Source: SB21 sp964415295 | GTDB taxonomy: Bacteria; CLD3; SB21 | Assembly (NCBI GenBank): GCA_964415295.1 | Contig: CAYPYN010000008.1 | Coordinates: 79,996-143,995 of the forward strand | Reading direction: 5' to 3' | Length of the DNA: 64,000 nucleotides | Shown here: piece after piece, positions 1-8,781 of the stretch | Layout of the letters: each line of letters begins with the position of its first letter | Position numbering within the stretch: position 1 is the stretch's first letter | The notes under the pieces: generated by a model | What the model was told of the DNA's origin: nothing | The model's input: the letters and a program-made list of their open reading frames with translations, nothing else | The model's database searches: none | Made by a program: the position numbers and the translations under genes

Positions 1-1
1 C

Positions 2-529
2 AGCGGTCTTCTGCTAGTAGCCAAACACGACAAGGCTCATAGGTTCCTCAGCAATCTTTTCAAATCCCATCAGATCGAACGCGAATACTGGACATTGGTC
101 TGGGGAAAATTTACCAAAAAGAAAGGCCGGATCGAAACTCTGATCGGGCGCAGCGCGAAAGACAGGAAAAAATTTGCGGTGGTCAAAGAGGGAAAACCGG
201 CTGTCACGCATTTTGAAGTGATGGCCACGTATGATTTTTTATCGCTGGTCAAATTACATCTCGAAACCGGCCGCACGCACCAGATCCGCGTGCACATGGC
301 GCATTGGGGTCATCCGGTGTTTGGTGACAAGACGTATGGCGGAGATAATCCCAATCTGGCCGGAAATCCCAAAAAGGTCAAACAAGCGATTAACCTTCTC
401 GAAAAAATGCCGCGTCAGGCTTTGCATGCCAAAACACTGGGATTTCTTCATCCGGCAACGCGAAAGCCCGTTTCCTTTGATTCGGAATTGCCGGAGGATA
501 TGAAAACTGTGATCAAGAAACTGCAATAA
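2..529 (+). CDS. RluA-family pseudouridine synthase (5' truncated by window edge)
   Basis: The frame is open from base 2 and runs into a TAA stop at 527-529, so only the C-terminal ~175 residues are present. It begins SGLLLVAKHDKAH, which is the stretch directly after the catalytic HRLDxxTSG motif of RluA/RluD enzymes; the catalytic Asp itself lies off the left edge. Further on are the family motifs LETGRTHQIRVHMAHWGHPVFGD and a C-terminal QALHAKTLGFLHP block. RluA-family enzymes isomerise uridine to pseudouridine in rRNA or tRNA in the cytoplasm. Which RluA/C/D subgroup this is cannot be told because the N-terminus (and any S4 domain) is missing. The next gene starts 83 bases downstream and appears to have its own promoter. 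Confidence 0.93.
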   Translation, partial: SGLLLVAKHDKAHRFLSNLFKSHQIEREYWTLVWGKFTKKKGRIETLIGRSAKDRKKFAVVKEGKPAVTHFEVMATYDFLSLVKLHLETGRTHQIRVHMAHWGHPVFGDKTYGGDNPNLAGNPKKVKQAINLLEKMPRQALHAKTLGFLHPATRKPVSFDSELPEDMKTVIKKLQ

Positions 530-567
530 AAGACGCTTTTTGAATAATCAAAACGAAGAAATAACTG

Positions 568-573
568 TATAAT
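568..573 (+). promoter_or_regulatory. Candidate -10 box upstream of the cadherin-repeat protein
   Basis: TATAAT lies 40 bases before the ATG at 613, in an AT-rich gap after the pseudouridine synthase. No convincing -35 hexamer sits 16-18 bases upstream (TAATCA at 545-550), so only the -10 is proposed. A GAGGA ribosome binding site is at 601-605. Confidence 0.35.
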
Positions 574-612
574 ATAGACTACGGGAACTGTAGGAGCTTC
601 GAGGAAATATTG

Positions 613-3567
613 ATGAAAATTACTGTAAAACTTCTTCTGTTGTTGTTTTGGGTTGGAGTAACGGCGTATACTGAATCAGCCGTGGCCGGTGTTGCACCCA
701 CAGTGGCCGCCCCGATACCGGATACCACTCTCAACGAAGACTTCGGAAAAGTATCCATAGCCGACTTAACCGGTGTGTTTTCTGATGCGGATACTCCTGT
801 ACTGACGTACTACGACAGCAGCTTTTCGGGCGGCATGAATACCATGATCTCCGGTGACAGCCTTTATGTTTTGAGTCAAAATAATTTCTCCGGGATCGTC
901 CTTGTCAGAATAGCCGCCAGCGACGGAGACTCTCTGGTGGCCGATACTTTTGTCGTCACCATATCACCCGTCAACGATCCCCCGGTCGCCAACAATCCTA
1001 TCGCAGATATACAACTCAACAAAAATTTTGGAAACGTCTTTGTATCGGAAGTGTTTACCAATTTTACTGACGTGGACAATGTTCTTCTGACCTATACAGC
1101 TTCCCGGCTTTCACCGGGCATCACGGTGGGCCTTTCCAATGACAGTTTGTATTTATACGATTCCCTGAATTTTACCGGCAACATTTTTGTCCGCGTAACT
1201 GCGTATGACGGGAACTCTACCGTAGCCGATACATTTCTGGTAAGTGTCCTGGAAACGTCGCCTTACGTGGCACAAACCCTTCGTGATACCTCTTTTGCCG
1301 AAGACGCCGGTACCAAAATCATTGCGGACCTGAATAATGTGTTTGAGGATATAGATTCTCCAACGCTCACCTATTCGGTCACAACCGTAGGTCAGTCGTT
1401 TACAGCCCAGATTGCCGGTGATCAGCTTCAAATTACAACCACCCAGGACTCGTCCGGCGCGGGAACCGTGATCGTCACAGCGGAGGACGAACTTGCTCAA
1501 ACGGCCAAGGATACGCTGATTATAACGATTCAGCCGGTCAACGATGCGCCGCGAATAGTCTCGGCTCTGCCGGACGGTTCGGTCAGTGAGGATGTGGGAA
1601 AACAATTCGTCGCGCGGACTTCAAATGTTTTCCGCGATCCCGACGGCGATCCATTGAGTCTTTCCGCATCGACGTCCAATTCCGGGAAAGCGACCGCGCT
1701 GTTGTCCGGCGACAGTCTGTATATCGTAACGGTTCAGGATTCCAATGGAGTGATCGATGTCTATGTGTCGGCCGAAGATCCCTCACTGTTGGCTATCAGT
1801 GACACGTTCCGGCTAACGATCAGTCCTATGAACGACCCGCCTCGCCTGGTCCGGAACCTTCGCGATACGACCTTCCAGCAGGATTTTGGAAAGGCCTTTG
1901 TGGCTAAACTCCAGGATCATTTTTCCGATATGGATGGAGACGCACTATTCTTCTTTCCGGACAACATAACCGTCGGCATGAGCGCGGAAGTTTCCAACGA
2001 CAGTCTGTACCTCATAAGCGAGCCGTTCTTTTCCGGAATAGTTGAAATGGAGGTGGAAGCGTCTGACGGCGATGTGTCTGTTCTGGACACATTCACCGTG
2101 ACCGTGACCAATATCAACGATCCTCCGTTCAGCCTGAATTGGTTCAGCGATCTTTCAATCAATGAAGACACTCCGGGTTTCTTTGCCGGAGATATTGCAG
2201 ATAATTTCATCGACGTGGATAACGATGTTCTGGTATTCGATGCGCAGAGTTCCGATCCCGGAAAACTAATACTGGTGCTGTCAAACGATAGTTTATATTT
2301 ATATCCCGTAAAAGATTCTTCGGGCATAGTAGCTGTTTATCTTTCGGCAACGGATCCGTCCTCCGAAATGATTCGGGATACATTTACGATCGCAATACAG
2401 GATATTAACGACCCGCCGTACCGGACCGCTTCCATCCGTGATACGGCCTTCACGCAAAACTTCAGCAAGACATTCATCAGTTTGTTGAGCCCCATCTTCA
2501 GAGACGTCGAATCGCCGGTGCTGGCCTATGCGCCGTCGGTGCTCGGAACCGGAGTGACGGCTCAGATTGCGGGAGACAGTCTTTACGTGGCCGCCGTGAG
2601 TAACTTCTTTGGAAGCGTCAATGTCAAAATTACGGCCACCGATCCCGGCGGACTTTCAGTATCGGATACTTTTCGTGTCACGGTCAGTGATAATCAGGGT
2701 CCGCAAGCTTTTGTCAATGCGCTCGCGTCGCCCGTTATCAATATGGTTCGTTTTGTAGCCGGCGCCAATGAGAACCTCGCCGCACTCAGTCTCACGGCCA
2801 ACGGTACAACGGTGGTTATGAATAAACAAGGTAATCTATACTTCGGCGATTACGGGCTTTCGGCCGGGGGAAATCTGCTCATTTCTGTTTCGGCTTCGGA
2901 TCTTTCAGGAAATTTGGATACAGTAAACCGGAGCTATCAGGTTTCTCTGCTGAATAAACCGGTGTCTTTTGCTCAATACCGTTTCACGGGATCGTCCGAA
3001 GGTTATCTGCTATTGGGAAGGGCCGAAGCCGTTGTTCCGGCGGCGTGGAAATCCGTAGCGGAACCGATTGAGATGATCATAACCGCTTCGGGTGGCGAAT
3101 TGATGATCGAATCCTCCATTGGCCGAGTTTATTCAGCGGATGAAGAATCGAAAGTCGGGCTCTACGAATTCATCAACGGCCAATGGATCTATGTCGGAGG
3201 TGAAGGAAGATTTGGAAAGATCAGGGCCACGGTAAATAAGGGCGGAGTTTACGGCATACTATACAACCCGGATCATGTATCCGTACCTCAGGATTTTACG
3301 CTTTATCAGAATTATCCGAATCCCTTCAACCCTTCTACGACGATCCGATTCGAAGTGCCTTTTGAATCCTTTGTTTCGGTAAAAGTGTACAATCTTTTGG
3401 GACAGGAGGTTCGAACACTGGTCAATGGTACGAGGGGCGCCGGACGTTTTGAAGTGCAATGGGACGGCAAGAACCATGTCGGTAAAGAGGTTGCGAGCGG
3501 CGTTTATTTGTACCGTCTGCAAGCCGGGAAATTTGTTCAGACGAGGAAAATGTTATTTGTAAAATAA
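613..3567 (+). CDS. Secreted protein with seven cadherin-like repeats and T9SS sorting domain
   Basis: A 984-residue exported protein. I chose the ATG at 613 (GAGGA 7 bases upstream) over a TTG one codon earlier. Residues ~1-26 form a Sec signal peptide. Then come seven tandem repeats of ~97 residues (from ~residue 29 to ~695), each with the pattern x-D-T-x-F-x-x-x-F-G-K, F-x-D-x-D, GDSLY, an aromatic-x-G segment, DTFxVTV and a closing NDPP linker, typical of cadherin/Ig-like beta-sandwich repeats that bind calcium. A ~200-residue module follows (ALASPVINMVRF, GNLYFGDYGLS, YVGGEGRFGK), then a T9SS type A sorting domain with NYPNPFNPSTTIRFEVP, YNLLGQEVRTLV and a terminal RKMLFVK. It should be exported by Sec, moved across the outer membrane by T9SS and anchored or released at the surface. 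The role is probably adhesion or matrix, but no ligand is indicated. The next gene, 15 bases downstream, shares the C-terminal modules. Confidence 0.88.
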   Translation: MKITVKLLLLLFWVGVTAYTESAVAGVAPTVAAPIPDTTLNEDFGKVSIADLTGVFSDADTPVLTYYDSSFSGGMNTMISGDSLYVLSQNNFSGIVLVRIAASDGDSLVADTFVVTISPVNDPPVANNPIADIQLNKNFGNVFVSEVFTNFTDVDNVLLTYTASRLSPGITVGLSNDSLYLYDSLNFTGNIFVRVTAYDGNSTVADTFLVSVLETSPYVAQTLRDTSFAEDAGTKIIADLNNVFEDIDSPTLTYSVTTVGQSFTAQIAGDQLQITTTQDSSGAGTVIVTAEDELAQTAKDTLIITIQPVNDAPRIVSALPDGSVSEDVGKQFVARTSNVFRDPDGDPLSLSASTSNSGKATALLSGDSLYIVTVQDSNGVIDVYVSAEDPSLLAISDTFRLTISPMNDPPRLVRNLRDTTFQQDFGKAFVAKLQDHFSDMDGDALFFFPDNITVGMSAEVSNDSLYLISEPFFSGIVEMEVEASDGDVSVLDTFTVTVTNINDPPFSLNWFSDLSINEDTPGFFAGDIADNFIDVDNDVLVFDAQSSDPGKLILVLSNDSLYLYPVKDSSGIVAVYLSATDPSSEMIRDTFTIAIQDINDPPYRTASIRDTAFTQNFSKTFISLLSPIFRDVESPVLAYAPSVLGTGVTAQIAGDSLYVAAVSNFFGSVNVKITATDPGGLSVSDTFRVTVSDNQGPQAFVNALASPVINMVRFVAGANENLAALSLTANGTTVVMNKQGNLYFGDYGLSAGGNLLISVSASDLSGNLDTVNRSYQVSLLNKPVSFAQYRFTGSSEGYLLLGRAEAVVPAAWKSVAEPIEMIITASGGELMIESSIGRVYSADEESKVGLYEFINGQWIYVGGEGRFGKIRATVNKGGVYGILYNPDHVSVPQDFTLYQNYPNPFNPSTTIRFEVPFESFVSVKVYNLLGQEVRTLVNGTRGAGRFEVQWDGKNHVGKEVASGVYLYRLQAGKFVQTRKMLFVK

Positions 3568-3582
3568 GAAGCAATTATTGAA

Positions 3583-6018
3583 ATGAGATATAAGACAAAA
3601 ATATTCCTTCTGTTGATGCTGTTGCCTTGCCGGCTATTTTCGCAATATCAAAACATTCAGGTTAGTAATCCCAACAACTCCGATCCGAATGAAGTAGTAA
3701 TCACGATCAATCCGGTAAACCCTTCCAACCTGGCTGCCGGGGCCAACATCAATTATTATTATTATTCGACCAATGGCGGAAAAAATTGGACTCAGGGAAA
3801 TCTCACATCGTCGTTGACCGTATGGGGTGACCCCGTTTTGATTTATGACAATAACGGGCATTTGTATTTTGGCCATTTGACGAATCCGGCCGGACCGGCT
3901 TTTATCGACCGTATCGTGGTTCAAAAATCGACCAATGGCGGAGTTTCCTGGAATGACGGTGCCGGTATTGGGTTGAATTTACCTAAACAGCAGGATAAGG
4001 AGTGGCTCGCGGTTGATATGTCAAATTCGGCTTACCGTCACAACATTTATATGGCGTGGACGGAATTTGATAGTTACGGCAGCGCCGATCCGGCCGACAG
4101 TACGCGCATTCTGTTTTCACGTTCGACGGACGCAGGGATTAACTGGTCAATACCCGTGAAGATCAGCGACATGAGCGGAGATTGCATCGACGAGGATAGT
4201 ACCGTGGAAGGTGCTGTGCCGGCCGTTGGCCCTAACGGCGAGATATACACCGCATGGTCAGGGCCACTGGGCATCATGCTTGATCGGTCGCTGGACGGCG
4301 GCGTTACTTTCGGGCAGGATGTTTTCGTTACAGCACAGCCCGGCGGCTGGGACTTTCCCGTCTCAGGCATCTACCGATCGAACGGGCTCCCGGTAACGGC
4401 TTGCGACATCAGCGGATCGCCTTACAGCGGCCACGTCTATGTCTTGTGGGCAGACCAGAGGAACGGCGTGAGCAATACCGACGTCTTCATTATCAAGTCG
4501 ACCAACGGCGGCGACACATGGGGCTCTCCCATACGCGTGAATAACGATAACAGTAATCGGCATCAGTTCTTCCCATGGGTGACGATCGATCAATCCACCG
4601 GATATATCTACGTGGTTTTCTACGACAGGCGCAACACGACGGGAGATGCGACCGAGGTCTGGCTGGCAAAATCGACCGACGGGGGAAATTCGTTCAGCAA
4701 TTTCAAGATCAGCGAATCGGCCTTCACGCCCAATCAGCAGGTGTTTTTCGGTGACTACAACGGAATAGCGGCGATGAACGGTTTGGTTTACCCAATCTGG
4801 ACACGCATGGTCAATAGCAGCCGCAGCGTCTGGATGGCGATCGTAAATGATAATCCTGTAATAGCCCGTCCGGCCAGAGATACGGCGTTTTCGAAAAATT
4901 TTGGACGCGTATTCATTAATAAACTCTCCAATATATTTTCGGATAATGATAATACGGCTTTGATATATTCCGCTTCGAATCTTTCGTCCGGCATTGCAGC
5001 CGATATCTCTCAGGACAGTTTATATCTCATGAGCCAACCCGACTTTTATGGAACAACGACTATCAGATTGCAGGCGCAAGATGGCAGTTTGTTGGTCTCC
5101 GATACCTTTTCGGTGACGGTAAATGAATTCAACGCCGCCCAGATCTCCCTGGGGGCGCTGGCTTCCCCCGTTGTGAATATGGTACGGTTTGCTGTAGGTG
5201 CCGACTCTAATTTGAACAGTGTGACCATGACGGTCAATGCGCAACCGCTCCAAGTGACTCATTCTAGTAATTTGTATTTCGGGGATTACGAAATCTCATC
5301 CCCTGGAATTCTGTCCGTGAGCGTTCATGCCAGCGATCGGCACGCCTTCAATATTGATCTGAATCGGAATTATCACGTTTCGTCTTTAGATAAGATCGTG
5401 ACTTTGGAAAACTTCAGGATACAAGGTTCAGGATCCGGCTACATTCTGCTGAGCAAAGCCGATATTAAATCCGTTCCCGAAAAGCATATTATGTTCGGCC
5501 ATCCTATAGAATGTGTCGCAACAGGGAGTCCGGCCGAACTGGATATTGAGGTGGACTATGCCCATCTCATATCCGATCGGCCTTCGGAATTGGATGAGGC
5601 TAAACTCGGACTTTACAGATGGAATGGGAAAAGTTGGATTTATATTGGCGGCGAGGGAAGCGGAGGAAAAATTGTGACCCGATCTGCAGAAACGGGTATC
5701 CTGGCCGTGTTGTATAACCCTGATCACGAAAACCTTCCCAAAGCATTCATGCTGGCGCAGAATTATCCGAATCCGTTTAACCCAAATACCAGAATCCATT
5801 ACGAAGTGCCGATTCGCTCGGCCGTTTCAATCAAAGTGTACAATCTCCTCGGTCAGGAAGTAAGAACCTTGGTGCAGGAAGTGAAGGACTTCGGGCGGTA
5901 TGATGTCGAATGGGATGGCCGGAGCAATACCGGACAAGAAGTGGCCAGCGGACTGTATTTGTACAGATTTGAAGCCGGTACGGTACGTAAGACCAGAAAA
6001 ATGCTTTTTATAAAATAA
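3583..6018 (+). CDS. Secreted Asp-box (sialidase-like) protein with one cadherin-like repeat and T9SS sorting domain
   Basis: An 811-residue exported protein with a signal peptide ending near CRLFSQ (residue ~21). Residues ~45-415 carry at least six Asp-box/BNR motifs (STNGGKNW, STNGGVSW, STDAGINW, SLDGGVTF, STNGGDTW, STDGGNSF), which predicts a six-bladed beta-propeller of the sialidase-like superfamily. The usual sialidase catalytic Arg triad, Tyr and Glu were not mapped, so glycosidase activity is not claimed. One cadherin-like repeat (~425-520) follows, matching the repeats of the upstream protein. The C-terminal ~270 residues are paralogous to that protein, including ALASPVVNMVRF, YIGGEGSGGK, NYPNPFNPNTRI and the final RKMLFIK. 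It is a T9SS substrate, co-transcribed with its neighbour (15-base gap). Confidence 0.85.
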   Translation: MRYKTKIFLLLMLLPCRLFSQYQNIQVSNPNNSDPNEVVITINPVNPSNLAAGANINYYYYSTNGGKNWTQGNLTSSLTVWGDPVLIYDNNGHLYFGHLTNPAGPAFIDRIVVQKSTNGGVSWNDGAGIGLNLPKQQDKEWLAVDMSNSAYRHNIYMAWTEFDSYGSADPADSTRILFSRSTDAGINWSIPVKISDMSGDCIDEDSTVEGAVPAVGPNGEIYTAWSGPLGIMLDRSLDGGVTFGQDVFVTAQPGGWDFPVSGIYRSNGLPVTACDISGSPYSGHVYVLWADQRNGVSNTDVFIIKSTNGGDTWGSPIRVNNDNSNRHQFFPWVTIDQSTGYIYVVFYDRRNTTGDATEVWLAKSTDGGNSFSNFKISESAFTPNQQVFFGDYNGIAAMNGLVYPIWTRMVNSSRSVWMAIVNDNPVIARPARDTAFSKNFGRVFINKLSNIFSDNDNTALIYSASNLSSGIAADISQDSLYLMSQPDFYGTTTIRLQAQDGSLLVSDTFSVTVNEFNAAQISLGALASPVVNMVRFAVGADSNLNSVTMTVNAQPLQVTHSSNLYFGDYEISSPGILSVSVHASDRHAFNIDLNRNYHVSSLDKIVTLENFRIQGSGSGYILLSKADIKSVPEKHIMFGHPIECVATGSPAELDIEVDYAHLISDRPSELDEAKLGLYRWNGKSWIYIGGEGSGGKIVTRSAETGILAVLYNPDHENLPKAFMLAQNYPNPFNPNTRIHYEVPIRSAVSIKVYNLLGQEVRTLVQEVKDFGRYDVEWDGRSNTGQEVASGLYLYRFEAGTVRKTRKMLFIK

Positions 6019-6036
6019 CCTTATTTAACTTTTGTT

Positions 6037-6600
6037 ATGAAAAAAATTCACTTATCCTTTCTTCTGATTTCCCTGATATTCGCCGGCTGTCCCAAAGACG
6101 ACACAAAGCTGAACGGGTTGGAGCAGGCAAACGAGACCTTTAAGGACGGTCATTATGAAGATGCGCTGGCGCTTTATGAGGATTTGATCCTAACCGAGGG
6201 CGTGACGGCCCAGATCGGAGCGGCCTGGTGTTATATCAGGCTGAATGAGATCACGTCGGCCAATACTTATTTTTCTCTGGCGGCGGACGATTCCCTGACC
6301 GACGGTTATGCCGGCTGGTCTTTCACGTCCTGGGCATTGAATAATCCGCAGAGCGCCATTGACAAGGCCGACTTTGTGATCAGGAAGAGCTCTAATTATG
6401 TTTTTTCGCTGGACGCAAGGATAACCAAAGACCATTTGATCTGGATACAAGCCAGCAGTTACTTTCAATTGCGCAACAATGCCGCCTGTGTGAACAAGAT
6501 CCAATTACTGGATGCGTCGTTCACTCCCGATCTGAATGCGGTCAATATCGATCAGCTTATCGCAGAAAAACTGCAATCGTTAGGGGCGGTCCATTTTTAA
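6037..6600 (+). CDS. TPR-like lipoprotein
   Basis: 187 residues. The N-terminus MKKIHLSFLLISLIFAGC has a signal peptide with a lipobox (IFAGC), so the mature protein should be lipidated at Cys18. The body is alpha-helical with TPR-like spacing (ANETFKDGHYEDALALYEDLI, then repeated AWCYIRL, YFSLAADDS, GWSFTSWALNN), suggesting three to four tetratricopeptide helices that act as a protein-protein scaffold in the periplasm or at the outer membrane. It starts 18 bases after the preceding T9SS substrate gene and is probably in the same transcript, so it may assist export or surface assembly of those proteins (inference). Its 3' end overlaps the convergent lipoprotein gene by 21 bases. Confidence 0.75.
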   Translation: MKKIHLSFLLISLIFAGCPKDDTKLNGLEQANETFKDGHYEDALALYEDLILTEGVTAQIGAAWCYIRLNEITSANTYFSLAADDSLTDGYAGWSFTSWALNNPQSAIDKADFVIRKSSNYVFSLDARITKDHLIWIQASSYFQLRNNAACVNKIQLLDASFTPDLNAVNIDQLIAEKLQSLGAVHF

Positions 6601-7047
6601 TTGCTTTTGCTTCGGCCAGTGCAGACGCACGTCGATGGTTCCGGAAGCCGATCCGTAGCAGGTCTTATCGCAATATTCGTTCTCATCAAAGTCCAGGTCA
6701 TCCCCGTCGATCGCGATCACCGTATCCCCGTCGCTTTGAATGTACTCCGCTACCGCCGAATACCCTTGGTCAATGATCGGGAGTGTTAGATTCATCCCGC
6801 TCGTGGTCAGTACCGTATCAAGGACCAGATCGTTTTTCTCAAAATCACCGCGAAAGAGATAGACCGGAACGTGGGTATTGTTACCGTTGATGGTCACGCG
6901 GATGAATAAATTGCCGTCCGTCGGTGGCGTTTCATCGCACGACAGAGGGGCAGGCTCGCAGTCTTCGTTGTTTTCCATCAGGAAATCGCATCCAAAGACG
7001 GATAAGGTCAGCGACAAAAAGACGATCATGGTCCAATGTTTCTTCAT
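6580..7047 (-). CDS. Small lipoprotein of unknown function
   Basis: 155 residues. The ATG at 7047 overlaps the stop of the upstream barrel gene (TGATG), which argues for translational coupling; a GTG one codon earlier is less likely. The N-terminus [22 protein letters not shown] is a lipoprotein signal (VFGC). The mature part has a Cys-rich acidic segment (NNEDCEPAPLSCDET) followed by a beta-rich domain (NLFIRVTINGNNTHVPVYLF) resembling small Ig-like or transthyretin-like folds, and ends with a short Cys pair (EYCDKTCYG). I do not recognise the family. It is the last gene of the minus-strand run and overlaps the convergent TPR lipoprotein gene by 21 bases. Confidence 0.75.
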   Translation of the reverse strand: MKKHWTMIVFLSLTLSVFGCDFLMENNEDCEPAPLSCDETPPTDGNLFIRVTINGNNTHVPVYLFRGDFEKNDLVLDTVLTTSGMNLTLPIIDQGYSAVAEYIQSDGDTVIAIDGDDLDFDENEYCDKTCYGSASGTIDVRLHWPKQKQLKMDRP

Positions 7048-7634
7048 CACAACTGGCCTCCCAGAGCAAGATAGATCCTGTGGCCGGAACTGGTCCGGTT
7101 ATCCACGTATTGATAGCCCATGCGGAGGAATACGTAGCGGGTGAATTTATAGGAAAATCCTCCGGTGATGACGGGCGTGAATCCTTCTTTCTTTTCTAAT
7201 TTGTGTCCTTTCCAGACGCCTTCCCCTGTTCCGCGGTAATCAACAAAAGTGACGCCAAGGCCTGCCGACATGAAGGCGTCGAGACGGTTATTGATCCACC
7301 ATTTCTTGTCGAGTCCGCCGGCCAGAATAAAGCGGTATTCCTTGGTTTGAAAGAAGTAATCGGGCCCTGACTTGACCAGTACGGCTTTGCCGTACGGGCG
7401 GACATAAAAAGAGCCGAAGACACCAAGAAATTTTTCACCACTGATCGAATGGCGGTAACTCAGTCCCAGCGAGAGGTCGCCCTGATCGACCACACCGAAC
7501 GGCATTTCTAAATAAGCGGAATGCTTGTGGCTTTTCTCGTACGTCTTAGCACCGGGTTTGTCAAACTGGGCGTAGACCGACGTGGACACGGCGATCAATA
7601 AGGCGATTAAGAGCTTTGGGGTCGATCTAAGCAA
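7047..7634 (-). CDS. Outer-membrane beta-barrel-like protein
   Basis: 195 residues from a TTG start at 7634. That start sits directly before a signal peptide ([16 protein letters not shown]) and overlaps the aldolase stop by 8 bases. An ATG at 7694 would add 20 residues, lie inside the aldolase gene and spoil the signal peptide, so it is less likely. The mature part alternates aromatic and glycine-rich strands ([48 protein letters not shown]) and ends YLALGGQL, as expected of an 8-stranded OmpA/OmpX-like barrel. The function is unknown. The gene is translationally coupled to the aldolase upstream and the lipoprotein downstream. Confidence 0.75.
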   Translation of the reverse strand: MLRSTPKLLIALLIAVSTSVYAQFDKPGAKTYEKSHKHSAYLEMPFGVVDQGDLSLGLSYRHSISGEKFLGVFGSFYVRPYGKAVLVKSGPDYFFQTKEYRFILAGGLDKKWWINNRLDAFMSAGLGVTFVDYRGTGEGVWKGHKLEKKEGFTPVITGGFSYKFTRYVFLRMGYQYVDNRTSSGHRIYLALGGQL

Positions 7635-8697
7635 CGGTGATGTCTTTCTCCATATAAACATCCTGAATGGCATTGAGTAATTTAACACCTTCATTCATAG
7701 GTTTCTGGAACGCTTTTCGTCCGGAAATGAGCCCCATACCGCCGGCGCGTTTATTGATCACGGCCGTCTTCACCGCCTCCGCCATATCGCCGGCGCCTTT
7801 GGATTCTCCGCCGGAATTGATCAGACCGCAACGCCCCATATAGCCGTTGGCCACCTGGTAACGCGTGAGGTCGATCGGATGATCGGTGGTCAATTCCGTG
7901 TAGATCTTTTCACTCGTCTTACCGTATGGGCTCTCCTTAGATGATAAAGCTTTGTATCCGCCGTTATTGGTCGGCAGTTTCTGTTTGACGATATCGGCCT
8001 GAATGGTAACGCCGAGATGATTAGCCTGACCCGTCAGATCGGCGGAAGTGTGGTAATCCTTTTCGGCGGTTTTGAATGCGCTGTTGCGCGTATAGCACCA
8101 GAGGATCGTGGCCATGCCGAGTTCGTGCGCATAGGCGAACGCTTCGCTGACCTCCTGGATCTGCCGCGTGGATTCGGCGGAACCGAAATAGATGGTGGCT
8201 CCAACAGCGGCGGCGCCCATATCCCACGCTTGTTTGACAGAGCCGAACATGATCTGGTCGTACTTATTGGGGTAACTCAGGAATTCGTTGTGATTGATCT
8301 TGACGACAAATGGGATCTTATGCGCATAACGGCGGGCGCATGCGCCAAGCACGCCGTAAGTAGAAGCAACGGCGTTGCAGCCGCCCTCGATAGCCAGCTT
8401 TACGATGTTCTCCGGGTCGAAATAGATCGGATTCGGCGCAAAAGAGGATCCGGCCGAATGTTCGATACCCTGATCGACGGGCAATATGGATAAATAACCG
8501 CTTCCCGAAAGGCGTCCCGTTCCAAAAAGAGCCTGGAGATTTCTCAAAACCTGCGGATTACGGTCGCTGTCTTTCCACACACGTTCGACAAAATCGGGGC
8601 CCGGTATGTGTAATTGATCCTTTTGAATTCCTTTGCACTGATGTTTCAGCAAATAATCGGCTTCGGAGCCCAGCAATTCGAGTAAATGTTTTTGCAT
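7627..8697 (-). CDS. fbaB: Class I fructose-bisphosphate aldolase (FbaB/DhnA type)
   Basis: 356 residues, the usual length for bacterial FbaB-type class I aldolases. The protein cleaves fructose-1,6-bisphosphate to DHAP and glyceraldehyde-3-phosphate through a Schiff-base lysine in cytoplasmic glycolysis/gluconeogenesis. Visible family features are [18 protein letters not shown], the PYDPE-like [10 protein letters not shown] segment, [10 protein letters not shown], the strand [12 protein letters not shown] that carries the likely Schiff-base Lys, and [11 protein letters not shown] in the phosphate-binding region. The ATG at 8697 follows an AAGGAA ribosome binding site. The gene is followed with an 8-base overlap by a membrane-barrel gene, an unusual partner for a glycolytic enzyme. 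Confidence 0.93.
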   Translation of the reverse strand: MQKHLLELLGSEADYLLKHQCKGIQKDQLHIPGPDFVERVWKDSDRNPQVLRNLQALFGTGRLSGSGYLSILPVDQGIEHSAGSSFAPNPIYFDPENIVKLAIEGGCNAVASTYGVLGACARRYAHKIPFVVKINHNEFLSYPNKYDQIMFGSVKQAWDMGAAAVGATIYFGSAESTRQIQEVSEAFAYAHELGMATILWCYTRNSAFKTAEKDYHTSADLTGQANHLGVTIQADIVKQKLPTNNGGYKALSSKESPYGKTSEKIYTELTTDHPIDLTRYQVANGYMGRCGLINSGGESKGAGDMAEAVKTAVINKRAGGMGLISGRKAFQKPMNEGVKLLNAIQDVYMEKDITVA

Positions 8698-8781
8698 ATT
8701 GCATTCCTTGATTTATATGTAATCATCTCATCGTTATGTTTGCGCAGAAAATGTAGTCAAAAAACAAAGTTACTTCAACGA

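Noticed and set aside
3583..6018. Calling the Asp-box protein a true sialidase
   Set aside because: Asp boxes are only structural. I could not place the Arg triad, nucleophilic Tyr or acidic catalytic residues.
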